DNA of 64,000 bases from assembly GCF_963682185.1 (NCBI RefSeq), contig NZ_OY821667.1:1986001-2050000 (forward strand), written 5' to 3'. Every line of letters starts with the position of its first letter. Positions within the stretch are counted from its first letter, which is position 1. Under the pieces are notes generated by a model, which saw nothing but the letters and a program-made list of their open reading frames with translations, was not told the origin of the DNA and ran no database searches. The position numbers and the translations under genes are program-made. This document shows, one piece after another, positions 9,057-17,900 of the stretch. The stretch is from an uncultured Cohaesibacter sp. Lineage in GTDB: Bacteria; Pseudomonadota; Alphaproteobacteria; Rhizobiales; Cohaesibacteraceae.

Positions 9057-10393
9057 CGCATTCTTCTCCTTTCCTCAGCAATGACGCCCTTCTAGAGCAG
9101 CTAAGGGCCGCAGAACCAACCCTCTGGTGCAACCCTGATTATGCGCCCCAACGTGACGATGAGGCGCAAGCTGGCTTGCAGCAGGCCGTCGAGAATTGGC
9201 GGATGCTGGCGCCACTCCTCCAGCTTATTTTCCCCGAGTTGGAAGATACAGCTGGCACCATTACCTCCGATCTCATCGAAGTGGATGCTCTTCGCGCCCC
9301 TCTTGGCTATCTGGATCGCACCTTCGGGCGCCTGTTTGTAAAGGCTGACCATGCCTTGCCGGTTGCCGGATCAGTCAAGGCCCGCGGTGGCATCTATGAG
9401 GTCCTCATGACCGCCGTGAATGAAGCCCGGTCCTCTGGCTTCATCGCCCCCACGGATCCTGTCTCCGCTCTCACAGGCGCGGCCGCACACAGTTTCTTTG
9501 CCGAACGCACCATTGCTGTCGGCTCGACCGGCAATCTTGGCCTCAGCGTGGGCATTGCCGCCAGAACCCTTGGCTATAATGCCGTTGTGCATATGTCCGC
9601 CGACGCCAAGCCCTGGAAGATCGAGCGCCTGCGCCGCTTCGGTGTCAAGGTCAAGCAACATCGTGGAGACTATAACCTCGCCGTTGCCGCAGCCCGTGAT
9701 GCTGCCAGCAAAGACCCTATGGTCTATTTTGTCGATGACGAGGATTCAGAGCTGCTCTTTTCCGGCTACAGCGCCGCAGCGCTGGAACTGGCGAGCCAGT
9801 TGATCGAGGCTGGCATCAATATCGGCCCGGACTGTCCGCTCTTTCTCTATCTTCCCTGCGGCATCGGCGGTGCACCGGGCGGCATCGCCTATGGCGCGCG
9901 CGGTGTGTTTGGGTCCAATGTGCATTGCTTCTTTGCCGAGCCGGTGCAATCGCCTTCCGCCCTCGTGCAGATGATGCATGGTCTGGAAAAGCCAATGTCT
10001 GTTTATGATATCGGCCTGACCAACAAGACCGAAGCCGATGGCATGGCGGTTGCCACCATGTCCCATATCGTTGCCCAGAAAATGCACCAACGCCTTGCTG
10101 GCGTTTACACCGTTGGCGATGATGATTTGATGCGCCTGCTCTCCATTGCCTATGGCGCAGCCAATCTCAAGCTGGAGCCCTCAGCCACCATCGGCTTTGC
10201 TGGCCCGCATTTCATGCTTGAAACCGCGCAGGGTCAGGCTTTCAGCAGTCAGCATCTCACTCCCAAAGCGATGGAAAACGCAATTCATGTCGTTTGGACG
10301 ACCGGCGGTTCTTTCGTTCCCGAGTTGCAATTCCAGTCTTTCGTGGACAAGGGCAATGCGCTTGCACCCCAATTCGATTTGAAAAAAGGATAA
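9053..10393 (+). CDS. dsdA: D-serine ammonia-lyase (D-serine dehydratase)
   Basis: 446 residues, the standard DsdA length. It is a PLP fold-type II enzyme converting D-serine to pyruvate and ammonia through 2-aminoacrylate. The PLP lysine is in SVKARGGIYEVL (about residue 107), the phosphate-binding loop in VGSTGNLGLSVGI (about residues 157-169), and LPCGIGGAPGG (about residues 265-275) matches the family's glycine loop. The N-terminal TLWCNPDY is also characteristic of DsdA. It overlaps the upstream permease gene by an ATGA junction. With the RidA gene two positions downstream it forms a coherent pair, since RidA removes the reactive enamine/imine intermediate. Confidence 0.95.
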   Translation: MTHSSPFLSNDALLEQLRAAEPTLWCNPDYAPQRDDEAQAGLQQAVENWRMLAPLLQLIFPELEDTAGTITSDLIEVDALRAPLGYLDRTFGRLFVKADHALPVAGSVKARGGIYEVLMTAVNEARSSGFIAPTDPVSALTGAAAHSFFAERTIAVGSTGNLGLSVGIAARTLGYNAVVHMSADAKPWKIERLRRFGVKVKQHRGDYNLAVAAARDAASKDPMVYFVDDEDSELLFSGYSAAALELASQLIEAGINIGPDCPLFLYLPCGIGGAPGGIAYGARGVFGSNVHCFFAEPVQSPSALVQMMHGLEKPMSVYDIGLTNKTEADGMAVATMSHIVAQKMHQRLAGVYTVGDDDLMRLLSIAYGAANLKLEPSATIGFAGPHFMLETAQGQAFSSQHLTPKAMENAIHVVWTTGGSFVPELQFQSFVDKGNALAPQFDLKKG

Positions 10394-10398
10394 ATAAA

Positions 10399-11907
10399 AT
10401 GGTCAAGCAAACCGCGACGAACCCCGCAGATCTGGGCGTAATCGAGGCGCGTCAGCTGATCGCTCGCAAGGCCCTTTCTCCGGTTGAACTCGCCAATGCC
10501 TGCATCGAGCGGGTCGAAGCTGTAGACCATGCCGTCAACGCGCTGGTCGCACGCCGCTTCGAAGCCCTCTCAGATGAAGCCAAGGCCGCCGAGCAGGCCG
10601 TCATGGATGGTGATCCGCTTGGAGCCCTGCATGGCCTGCCCTTCGGCGTCAAGGACATGATCGATGTGAAGGGCCTGCCGACCACCTTCGGCTCTGAAGC
10701 TTTCAAGGACAATATCGCAACGCGGGATGACCCGATCGTTGCCGCCATGCGCAAGGCCGGTGCCATGCCCATGGGCAAGACCAACAATCCCGAATGGAGC
10801 GCAGGCGGCAACACCCGCAACCGGGTTTATGGCGTCACCGCCAACCCCCATGACCTCACCCGCACCTGCGCTGGCTCTTCAGGCGGGTCTGCCGTCAGCC
10901 TTGCCTGCGGCTATGCGCCCTTGGCAACCGGCTCGGACACGGGCGGCTCCCTGCGCAATCCGGCGGCTTTCTGCGGCATTGTCGGCTACCGCCCCAGCCC
11001 GGGCGTTGTCCCCGGCGACAGCCGCGCCGCAGCCCTCATTCCGATGCCAACCTCGGGGCCCATGGGCCGTACAGTGGCCGATACGGCCCTGATGCTCTCG
11101 GTTCTGGCACGTCCCGATCGCAAAGATCCCTATACCATCATCACCGATGGCAAGACCCCGTGGGATCCGGAAAGCTTTGCGAATCTGCCGCGCGCAGATC
11201 TCTCTTCGCTCAAGATTGCCGTGACCGAAGACTACGATTTCGCCCCGACGGAAAGCATCGTTCGCAATCATTTCCGAGAGATAATGCCACAGCTGGCCCC
11301 CTTCTTTGGCACGGTCGAACAGACAAGCCCCAAATGCACGGACGCAGATCGCATATTTTCTGTGCTGCGCGGTGTTCAATTCTTGGGCATTCATGCAACT
11401 TTAGTAGACACCAAACCCGAATTGGTCGGCCCGAATGTCACCGAGAATGTGAAAGAGGGCCGCAGCTATTCCGCCGAAGATGTGGCGCAAGCCATGTTCG
11501 CCCAGAGCCGTTACTATCGCGACTGGCAGAAATTCTTTGAAAGTCACGACTATCTTATCTCACCGGCCGTAACCATCAGCCCGCGCCCGTGGCGGGAGCT
11601 ATATCCGGCTGAAATCGACGGAAAGCCCACAAAGAGCTATTATCATTGGCTGGCCATGGCCTATGCCTCGACCATCCCCGGCCACCCATCCATCACAATT
11701 CCCTGCGGCTTTGACGCCAACAACATGCCCTTCGGCCTACAGATTGTCGGGCGCCGCCACGATGATCTGGGTGTCCTTGCGGTCGCCAACGAGCTGGAAG
11801 CGATCATCGCGTCCATTTCGGATCTCGCACCAAAAGGCCCGGATCTTGCATTGCTCAAATCGGCAGCGCCAATCAGCCAAGCCGAGGGGTTTCTGAGTTT
11901 CGAATAA
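10399..11907 (+). CDS. Amidase-signature-family amidohydrolase
   Basis: 502 residues from the ATG at 10399, which lies 5 bases after the dsdA stop. A longer reading from 10294 would overlap dsdA by about 100 bases and is not preferred. The Ser-cisSer-Lys triad is clear: Lys85 in PFGVKDMIDVKG, the cis-Ser in CAGSSGGSAVS (about Ser160), and the nucleophile Ser184 in GSDTGGSLRNPAAFCG. Family members hydrolyse carboxamides, carbamates or amino-acid amides. This one cannot be assigned to GatA because the operon has no gatB or gatC. It is probably cytoplasmic and contributes to breakdown of imported amides. Confidence 0.92.
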   Translation: MVKQTATNPADLGVIEARQLIARKALSPVELANACIERVEAVDHAVNALVARRFEALSDEAKAAEQAVMDGDPLGALHGLPFGVKDMIDVKGLPTTFGSEAFKDNIATRDDPIVAAMRKAGAMPMGKTNNPEWSAGGNTRNRVYGVTANPHDLTRTCAGSSGGSAVSLACGYAPLATGSDTGGSLRNPAAFCGIVGYRPSPGVVPGDSRAAALIPMPTSGPMGRTVADTALMLSVLARPDRKDPYTIITDGKTPWDPESFANLPRADLSSLKIAVTEDYDFAPTESIVRNHFREIMPQLAPFFGTVEQTSPKCTDADRIFSVLRGVQFLGIHATLVDTKPELVGPNVTENVKEGRSYSAEDVAQAMFAQSRYYRDWQKFFESHDYLISPAVTISPRPWRELYPAEIDGKPTKSYYHWLAMAYASTIPGHPSITIPCGFDANNMPFGLQIVGRRHDDLGVLAVANELEAIIASISDLAPKGPDLALLKSAAPISQAEGFLSFE

Positions 11908-11960
11908 CACCGTCTGAATCCTCCCGACTGAAGACCAAATAACCTCCCAAGGACTACACT

Positions 11961-12296
11961 ATGGCCAATCTACCCTTCTCCAAAGTCCGCCGCTCCGGCT
12001 CCACCGTCTATCTGTCCGGTGAAATCGGCTTCAATGCGGATGGCTCCCTGCCCGAGGGCATCGAAGCGCAGACCCAAAACTGCCTCGAAGGCATCAAGAA
12101 GACACTGGAAGGCGAAGGCCTATCCCTCTCCAATGTGATCTCCTGCACATGCTACCTGACCGACCGCGCTGATTTTGCTGCCTTCAACGCTGTTTATGCG
12201 ACCTTCTTCTCCGATCCCCTCCCTGTTCGCACCACAATTGGCTGCGAACTTATGGTGGACGCGAAAGTAGAAATCACAGTCATTGCCGAAGCCTGA
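11961..12296 (+). CDS. RidA-family (YjgF/YER057c/UK114) 2-iminobutanoate/2-iminopropanoate deaminase
   Basis: 111 residues, slightly shorter than canonical RidA. The C-terminal segment DPLPVRTTIGCELMVDAKVE holds the arginine that in RidA binds the imino-acid carboxylate. VYLSGEIGFNADGSLPEGIE and QNCLEGIKKTLEGEGLSLSN match the family core. An AAGGA ribosome site lies upstream of the ATG. Known RidA proteins hydrolyse 2-aminoacrylate and related enamines to keto acids. With dsdA in the same operon the likely job is scavenging the intermediate made from D-serine, and possibly imino acids made by the adjacent oxidoreductase. Confidence 0.92.
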   Translation: MANLPFSKVRRSGSTVYLSGEIGFNADGSLPEGIEAQTQNCLEGIKKTLEGEGLSLSNVISCTCYLTDRADFAAFNAVYATFFSDPLPVRTTIGCELMVDAKVEITVIAEA

Positions 12297-12323
12297 GGCT
12301 TCACCCTTTGAAAGAACAAGAAA

Positions 12324-13571
12324 ATGTCAGAGATAATCGTTCTGGGCGCAGGTATGGTTGGCGTCAGTACGGCCCTCGCCCTGCAAGAGCGCGGACACGC
12401 AGTCACCCTTCTGGATCGCACCAACCCGGGCCTTGAAACAAGTTACGGCAACGCTGGCCTGATCCAGCGCGAAGCCGCAGAACCATACCACATCCCGCAT
12501 AATCTGGTGACCCTGTTCCTTTATGGTATCGGTCGCACCAACGACATTGTCTATCACTGGAAAGACATGCCGAACATTATGCCCTCGCTGTGGACCTATT
12601 TCGTCAATTCTGGTGAAACCCAACATCGGCGCATTTCCAAGATCTTCGAACAGATGACCGTCAAATGCACCGACGACCACCAGCCGCTGATCGAGGCATC
12701 CGGAACCGAACGTCTGATCGAACGCAAGGGCTTTTTCAAGCTGTGCCGCAATAAGCGCTCCTATGACGACCAGTCCATCGATGCCGAGCGCATTGCTTCC
12801 ATGTATGATGTGCCTCTGCGCATGGTCGATGGAAAGGAACTGCGTCAGCTCGAACCGGCCCTCAAGATCGATGTCGCTGGCGCTGTGCACTGGACCGACA
12901 CATGGGCCTGCTCCGATCCGGGCGCTCTCACTTCGGCCTATGCCGATCTGTTCATCAAGCGCGGCGGTACCTTCGTCAAAGGCGACGCCATGACGTTGAA
13001 ACAGACGGAAACTGGCTGGGAAGTGCAAAGCGATGACGGCCCGGTTACCGGCAGTGATGTCGTGGTGGCCCTGGGCCCTTGGGCGCCGGATCTGCTCGGT
13101 CCCTTCGGCTACAAGATCAAGATGGTCTACAAGCGTGGCTATCACGCCCATTTCAAAATGGACAATCCGCTGAGCCGCCCGATTCAGGATTACGCCAACG
13201 GCTGCGTTTTCTCCCCCATGGACAAGGGCATGCGCATCGCAACCGGCGCCGAACTGGTCAATCGCAAAGACCCGGCCAACCCCAAGCAGCTCATGCATGG
13301 CCTCAAGAGCGCGCGCGAGCTGATGGATGTGGGTGAAATGGTGGAAGACGAACCATGGTTCGGCAACCGTCCCTGTATGCCTGACATGCTGCCCATTGTC
13401 GGTCCGGCCCAGAAACACAAGGGCCTCTGGTTCCATTTCGGCCACGGCCATCAGGGCTTCACCCAAGGCCCGACGACAGCAAAGCTCCTCGTCGATGTCA
13501 TGGAAGGGAAGACAAGCACCCTGTCGGATGCGCTGTCCCCTGAGAACCGGCCAGTCATCTCGGCACGGTGA
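12324..13571 (+). CDS. FAD-dependent D-amino-acid dehydrogenase-like oxidoreductase (DadA type)
   Basis: 415 residues, matching DadA-like members of the DAO family. The N-terminal dinucleotide motif is VLGAGMVGVSTALALQERGH (residues 4-23), followed by LLDRTNPGLETSYGNAGLI, where the SYGNAG segment is typical of DadA. The C-terminal MPDMLPIVGPAQKHKGLWFH and GHGHQGFTQGP form the conserved FAD/substrate end. It probably oxidises D-amino acids to imino acids, passing electrons to the respiratory chain. It is the last gene of the peptide and D-amino-acid operon, 27 bases after the RidA gene. Proline- or sarcosine-oxidase-like activity is an alternative. Confidence 0.88.
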   Translation: MSEIIVLGAGMVGVSTALALQERGHAVTLLDRTNPGLETSYGNAGLIQREAAEPYHIPHNLVTLFLYGIGRTNDIVYHWKDMPNIMPSLWTYFVNSGETQHRRISKIFEQMTVKCTDDHQPLIEASGTERLIERKGFFKLCRNKRSYDDQSIDAERIASMYDVPLRMVDGKELRQLEPALKIDVAGAVHWTDTWACSDPGALTSAYADLFIKRGGTFVKGDAMTLKQTETGWEVQSDDGPVTGSDVVVALGPWAPDLLGPFGYKIKMVYKRGYHAHFKMDNPLSRPIQDYANGCVFSPMDKGMRIATGAELVNRKDPANPKQLMHGLKSARELMDVGEMVEDEPWFGNRPCMPDMLPIVGPAQKHKGLWFHFGHGHQGFTQGPTTAKLLVDVMEGKTSTLSDALSPENRPVISAR

Positions 13572-13582
13572 TACAAAATACA

Positions 13583-13603
13583 GCGGCCCACATTGTGGGC
13601 CGC
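13583..13603 (+). terminator. Hairpin after the catabolic operon
   Basis: A perfect 9-bp GC-rich stem, GCGGCCCAC (13583-13591) and GTGGGCCGC (13595-13603), with an ATT loop lies 12 bases after the stop of the DadA-like gene. No T-run follows, so it is not a textbook intrinsic terminator. Its position at the end of a long operon suggests transcript-end protection or a factor-assisted stop. Confidence 0.5.
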
Positions 13604-13812
13604 ACCACCCCAACGCGGGACCAAGATAGCACGAAAGGGCAATTCGCGGGGGACAAGACCACGATAAAGTCACGAGCCTTTCAATTAGCTCCAGACGCGC
13701 CATTGCCCATCCTCAAGAATGACGATAAATAAAAAGCAGACCAGATGCTGCTTGGATTTGATGCAGTCGACCACTGCGCGGCACCCCAGCTTTCACGTTT
13801 GAAGGACAAACA

Positions 13813-14808
13813 GTGCTATCAACCCTGCTTGACAGTATTTTCCGCTCGGCGACACGCAAAGAAGTCACCTACGCCTCTCCGTCCCTCGACATTTGTGAAG
13901 AGCAGGCCGTTGCCAGCATTCTGGGCGAGCCCCCGGCCTTCTGCCTGCCTTTCCAGCCCATGAATGCCAAGACCTATGTCGGTTGGGGGCAAAAGTCCGG
14001 ACGTCACGCAAGGCGCATGGCCAAGAAGCGCAACGCGCAGATGCTGCTGCTCGAAGACGGTTTTCTACGCTCTCATGATCGCAACGATCCACCACTGGCG
14101 ATCGCCCTTGATGATCTGGGCATCTATTATGATGCCTATGCTCCGTCCAGACTTGAAAAACTGATCCCCACCGAGCTGACGCCGGATGAAGAGCGCCGCA
14201 TTGCCTCCATTCTGTCGCGCTGGAGAGAGCTTCGCCTTTCCAAATATAATGCCGGTGCGGAATATAAGGGCGAGCTGCCGGAAGATTATGTTCTGGTGAT
14301 CGATCAGGTGCGTAATGACGCATCGATCCGTTTCGGCATGGCCGATGCAAAGGCATTCCAGACCATGCTGGAGACCGCCTGCACGGAAAATCCGGGCCGC
14401 GAGATTGTTGTAAAAATGCACCCGGATATCTATACAAGGTCAAAATCTGGCCATTTTGATATTGGTGAAATAGACAATCAGAAGAATATAAAGGTAATTG
14501 CAGAGGGATGCCTTCCCTCCCGGCTGATCGAAAATGCCGCGAAGATATATACGGTAACGTCACAAATAGGCTTTGAAGCCCTGATATGGGAGAAACCAGT
14601 AAGATGCTTCGGCATGCCCTTCTATGCAGGGTGGGGGCTAACGGAAGACTTTTTACCAGCCCCAAAGCGCCGACAAACCGCAACCTTGGCTCAGTTAGCG
14701 ATGGCAGCATTGGTCTTTTATCCACGCTACGTAGATTTGCTCGCCGGGCAGGCTTGCGAGATTGAAAGAGCTATTGACTATCTGGCAGAACTCAAGCAAA
14801 AAGCTTGA
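13813..14808 (+). CDS. Single-domain capsule Kdo-transferase-like protein, resembling the first half of KpsC
   Basis: 331 residues from a GTG start. It belongs to the capsule_synth family (KpsC/KpsS/LipA). Recognisable segments are YVGWGQKSGRHARRMAKK (about residue 55), LLLEDGFLRS (about residues 77-86), DDLGIYYDAYAPSRLEKLI (about residue 100), VLVIDQVRNDASI (about residue 160), IVVKMHPDIYTRSKSGHF, and YTVTSQIGFEALIWEKPVRC with FYAGWGLTED. E. coli KpsC is about 675 residues with two such modules building the beta-Kdo linker of group-2 capsules. The VVDQ-type segment and the VTSQxGFEAL version fit the N-terminal module better, from memory of the E. coli protein. It lies upstream of the PKS gene, separated by 116 bases, and about 10 kb from the gene for the other half. 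Confidence 0.82.
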   Translation: MLSTLLDSIFRSATRKEVTYASPSLDICEEQAVASILGEPPAFCLPFQPMNAKTYVGWGQKSGRHARRMAKKRNAQMLLLEDGFLRSHDRNDPPLAIALDDLGIYYDAYAPSRLEKLIPTELTPDEERRIASILSRWRELRLSKYNAGAEYKGELPEDYVLVIDQVRNDASIRFGMADAKAFQTMLETACTENPGREIVVKMHPDIYTRSKSGHFDIGEIDNQKNIKVIAEGCLPSRLIENAAKIYTVTSQIGFEALIWEKPVRCFGMPFYAGWGLTEDFLPAPKRRQTATLAQLAMAALVFYPRYVDLLAGQACEIERAIDYLAELKQKA

Positions 14809-14924
14809 ATTCGGTTTTATTTCGCGGAATTTGTTTTTTGTAAAAAGCGTGTATGTTGCGGGGTTTGTTCTTCGTTTTCCTAGGCTACGAGCTGTAAAGA
14901 CAGTGAAAGACAATTGTAATAACG

Positions 14925-17900
14925 ATGAGTGACAACTGGGTTGAAGTAATCGGGCGGTCTTGCCGCCTTCCTGGAGCCAATAGTGTATCCGCGTTCTGGG
15001 ATTTACTGGTTTCGAATAAATGCAGCGTAGGGGAAATCGGACAGGACCGGTTTTCGACCTTTCGTTATTTGCATCCCAAATCGGGCCAGGCTGGCAAAAC
15101 CTATACATTTCGCGCTGGCGTTCTGGACGATGTCTGGGGCTTCGACCCTTCCGTCTTTTCCCTGTCCCCTCGTGAAGCTACGCAAATGGACCCGCAGCAG
15201 CGTTTGCTGCTGATGCTCGTTTGGGAAGCACTCGAAGAAGCCGGTCTGCCCATTTCCGACGTTGCCGGTTCCAATATCGGCGTGTTTGTCGGCAACTCCG
15301 GCAGCGATCACTCAAACCGTTTCTTCTTCGACCCTGCCAGCTCCGACAGCTTCATGATGACGGGCAATACCCTGTCGCTGGTTTCCAACCGCATTTCCTA
15401 CGTTTATGATCTGCATGGCCCAAGCTTCACGGTCGATACCGCCTGCTCATCGTCACTGGTGGCCCTCGACCTGGCACTAAAGCGCCTGCAGTCGGGCGAA
15501 ATTGATACCGCCATCGTTGCGGGCGTCAACCTGCTGCTCTCGCCCTTCCCGTTTGTTGGCTTTGCAGCCGCATCCATGTTGTCGCCGCAGGGGCTTTGCC
15601 GCCCCTTTGATGAAGATGCCAATGGCTATGTGCGCGCCGAAGGGGCCGTTGCCCTCGTACTGCAGCGCAAGGAAGCCTTTGATCCGAAACAGCAAAAGAG
15701 CTTCGGCCGCATCGTTGCCTCCGGCATCAACTCCGATGGCCGCACCTCGGGCGTTGCCCTGCCGTCCATGGATTTCCAGTCGGCGCTGCTCAAGCAACTC
15801 TATTCCGACATCAATCTGGACCCCAATGCGCTCGCCTTCATCGAAGCCCATGGCACCGGCACCCGCGTCGGCGACCCGGCAGAAGCCTTCGCGCTGGGCC
15901 AAGTTCTGGGCCAGAAGCGCGACAAACCGCTGCCGATTGGCTCGGTCAAGTCCAATCTGGGCCATCTGGAGCCCGCCTCAGGCCTCGTCAGCGTTCTGAA
16001 ATCGCTGCTGTCACTTGAAAACAACCTGCTGCCTGCCAGCCTGCATATCGAAAATCCCAATCCGGATATCCCGTTTGAAGACCTCAATCTGGCCTTGAAC
16101 AGCGAAGCCACGGTTTTGAAAAAGGGCAAGGACATCCGTTATGCCGGCATCAACAATTTCGGCTTTGGCGGTACCAACGCGCATGTTCTGGTCTCCGATA
16201 CCAAGCCAGCACGTCCGGCAAAAGCCAAACCTCTCGCAGCCTCGACCAAGTCGGGCGGCGAAACGACTGCCGAGCCAAGCACACCGACGCTCCTTGTTCT
16301 CTCTGCCAGAACCGAAGATGCCCTCAAGGCCCTGGCAGTCAAGAGCGCGGATGCGATTGCTGCGGATGATACCGCGAGCCTTGCAGACTGGAGCAATGGC
16401 TTTGGCTGGCATCGCTCCCTTCTGGACGAACGCCTGAGCATTGTTGCCAAAAGCAAATTGGAGCTGACCGAAGCGCTTGAAGCCTTCGCACAGGAAGAAA
16501 AGCATCCGGCGCTGATCCACGCCACCGCATCTCGCGCAACCAAGGCACCGGTCTTTGTCTATTCTGGCAATGGCGCTCAATTTGCAGGCATGGGGCAGGA
16601 AGCCTATGAGCAGAACGCCGCCTTTGCAGCAGCCTTTGATAAGGTCGACGCGTTCTTCCTGCCGCTTGCAGGCTGGTCCCTCAAGGACAAGCTGTTTGAA
16701 GACAATCTGAAAGAAGATCTCAAACAGACCTCGGTCGCGCAGCCGTTGCTCTTTGCCGTGCAGGTCGCCTTGACCGAAGCGCTGAAAGCCTCCGGCATGA
16801 CCGCCAGTGGCGTCATGGGCCATTCAGTCGGCGAAGTCGCTGCGGCTTGGGCCTGTGGTGCCCTTGATCTCAAACAGTCCGTCGAAGTCATCTATTGGCG
16901 TTCACACCATCAGGAAGCCGTGGCAGGCACAGGCCGCATGGCCGTGATCAAGCTTTCTGTTGCAGAAACTCAGGCCCTGTTGACCGCAGAGGGCTTTGAC
17001 AAGGTCGAGATTTCCGCGATCAACACCGATAAGTCCCTGACGCTTTCCGGCGAAACCACAGAGCTGGAAGCCTTCCTGAAGATCGCTCGCAAGAAGCGCC
17101 TTGCCGCCAAGATGCTGGATATCAACTATCCCTTCCATTCCAACGTGGTTGAGCCCATCAAAGATGGCCTGCTCAAGGATCTGGAAAGCATCAAGCCAAG
17201 CAAGGCAAAACTGCCATTCTATTCCGCGGTTACAGGCACCTGCCTTCAAGGCAAGGAAATGGACGGCCAATATTGGTGGCAGAATGTGCGTCAGCCGGTG
17301 CGCTTCCTAAGCGCTGTCGAAGCCGCCTTCGCCGATGACCAGACCCAGTTTCTCGAAATTGGTCCGCGCGCCATTCTCAAAGGCTACATCGCGGAAACAG
17401 CGCGGGATCGTGCCCAGACCATCGTTGCGACAGAAAGCCTGACGCAGAAGACAGTAAAAGACCTCGACCCTGTGCAACTGGCCATCGGCCGGGCCATTGC
17501 CAACGGCATGCTGTTTGACAAGAAAACCGTTTTTGGCGCCAACAAGCCTTGTTCCGTTGCGCTTCCCAGCTATCCTTGGCAGCTCAAACCCTTCAAACTG
17601 CGCCCAAGCAGCGAAGCCTTTGACATTTTCAACGACAAGGTTGTCCCACACGCCCTGCTCGGACAACAGATCCGTGAAGAAGAGCATGTCTGGTCTACCG
17701 AGTTGGACACGGCACAAATCCCGTATCTTGAGCATCACAAGGTGGATGGCAAGGTCATCCTGCCCGGTGCCGCCTTCGCAGAAATGGCGCTGGCTGCCGC
17801 GCAGATTGCCTTCAAAACCGACCGTGTCGAAATTCGTGACATGGATCTGTTGCAAGCCTTACCGCTTGGAGAAGATCAGATTTCGTCCATTCTCACACGC

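Noticed and set aside
10294-10398. N-terminal extension of the amidase gene
   Set aside because: It would overlap the end of dsdA by 100 bases and lacks similarity to amidases; the ATG at 10399 is a normal start.
12327-13703. A 458-codon minus-strand frame over the DadA-like gene
   Set aside because: It covers a gene with intact FAD motifs and shows no family features of its own.
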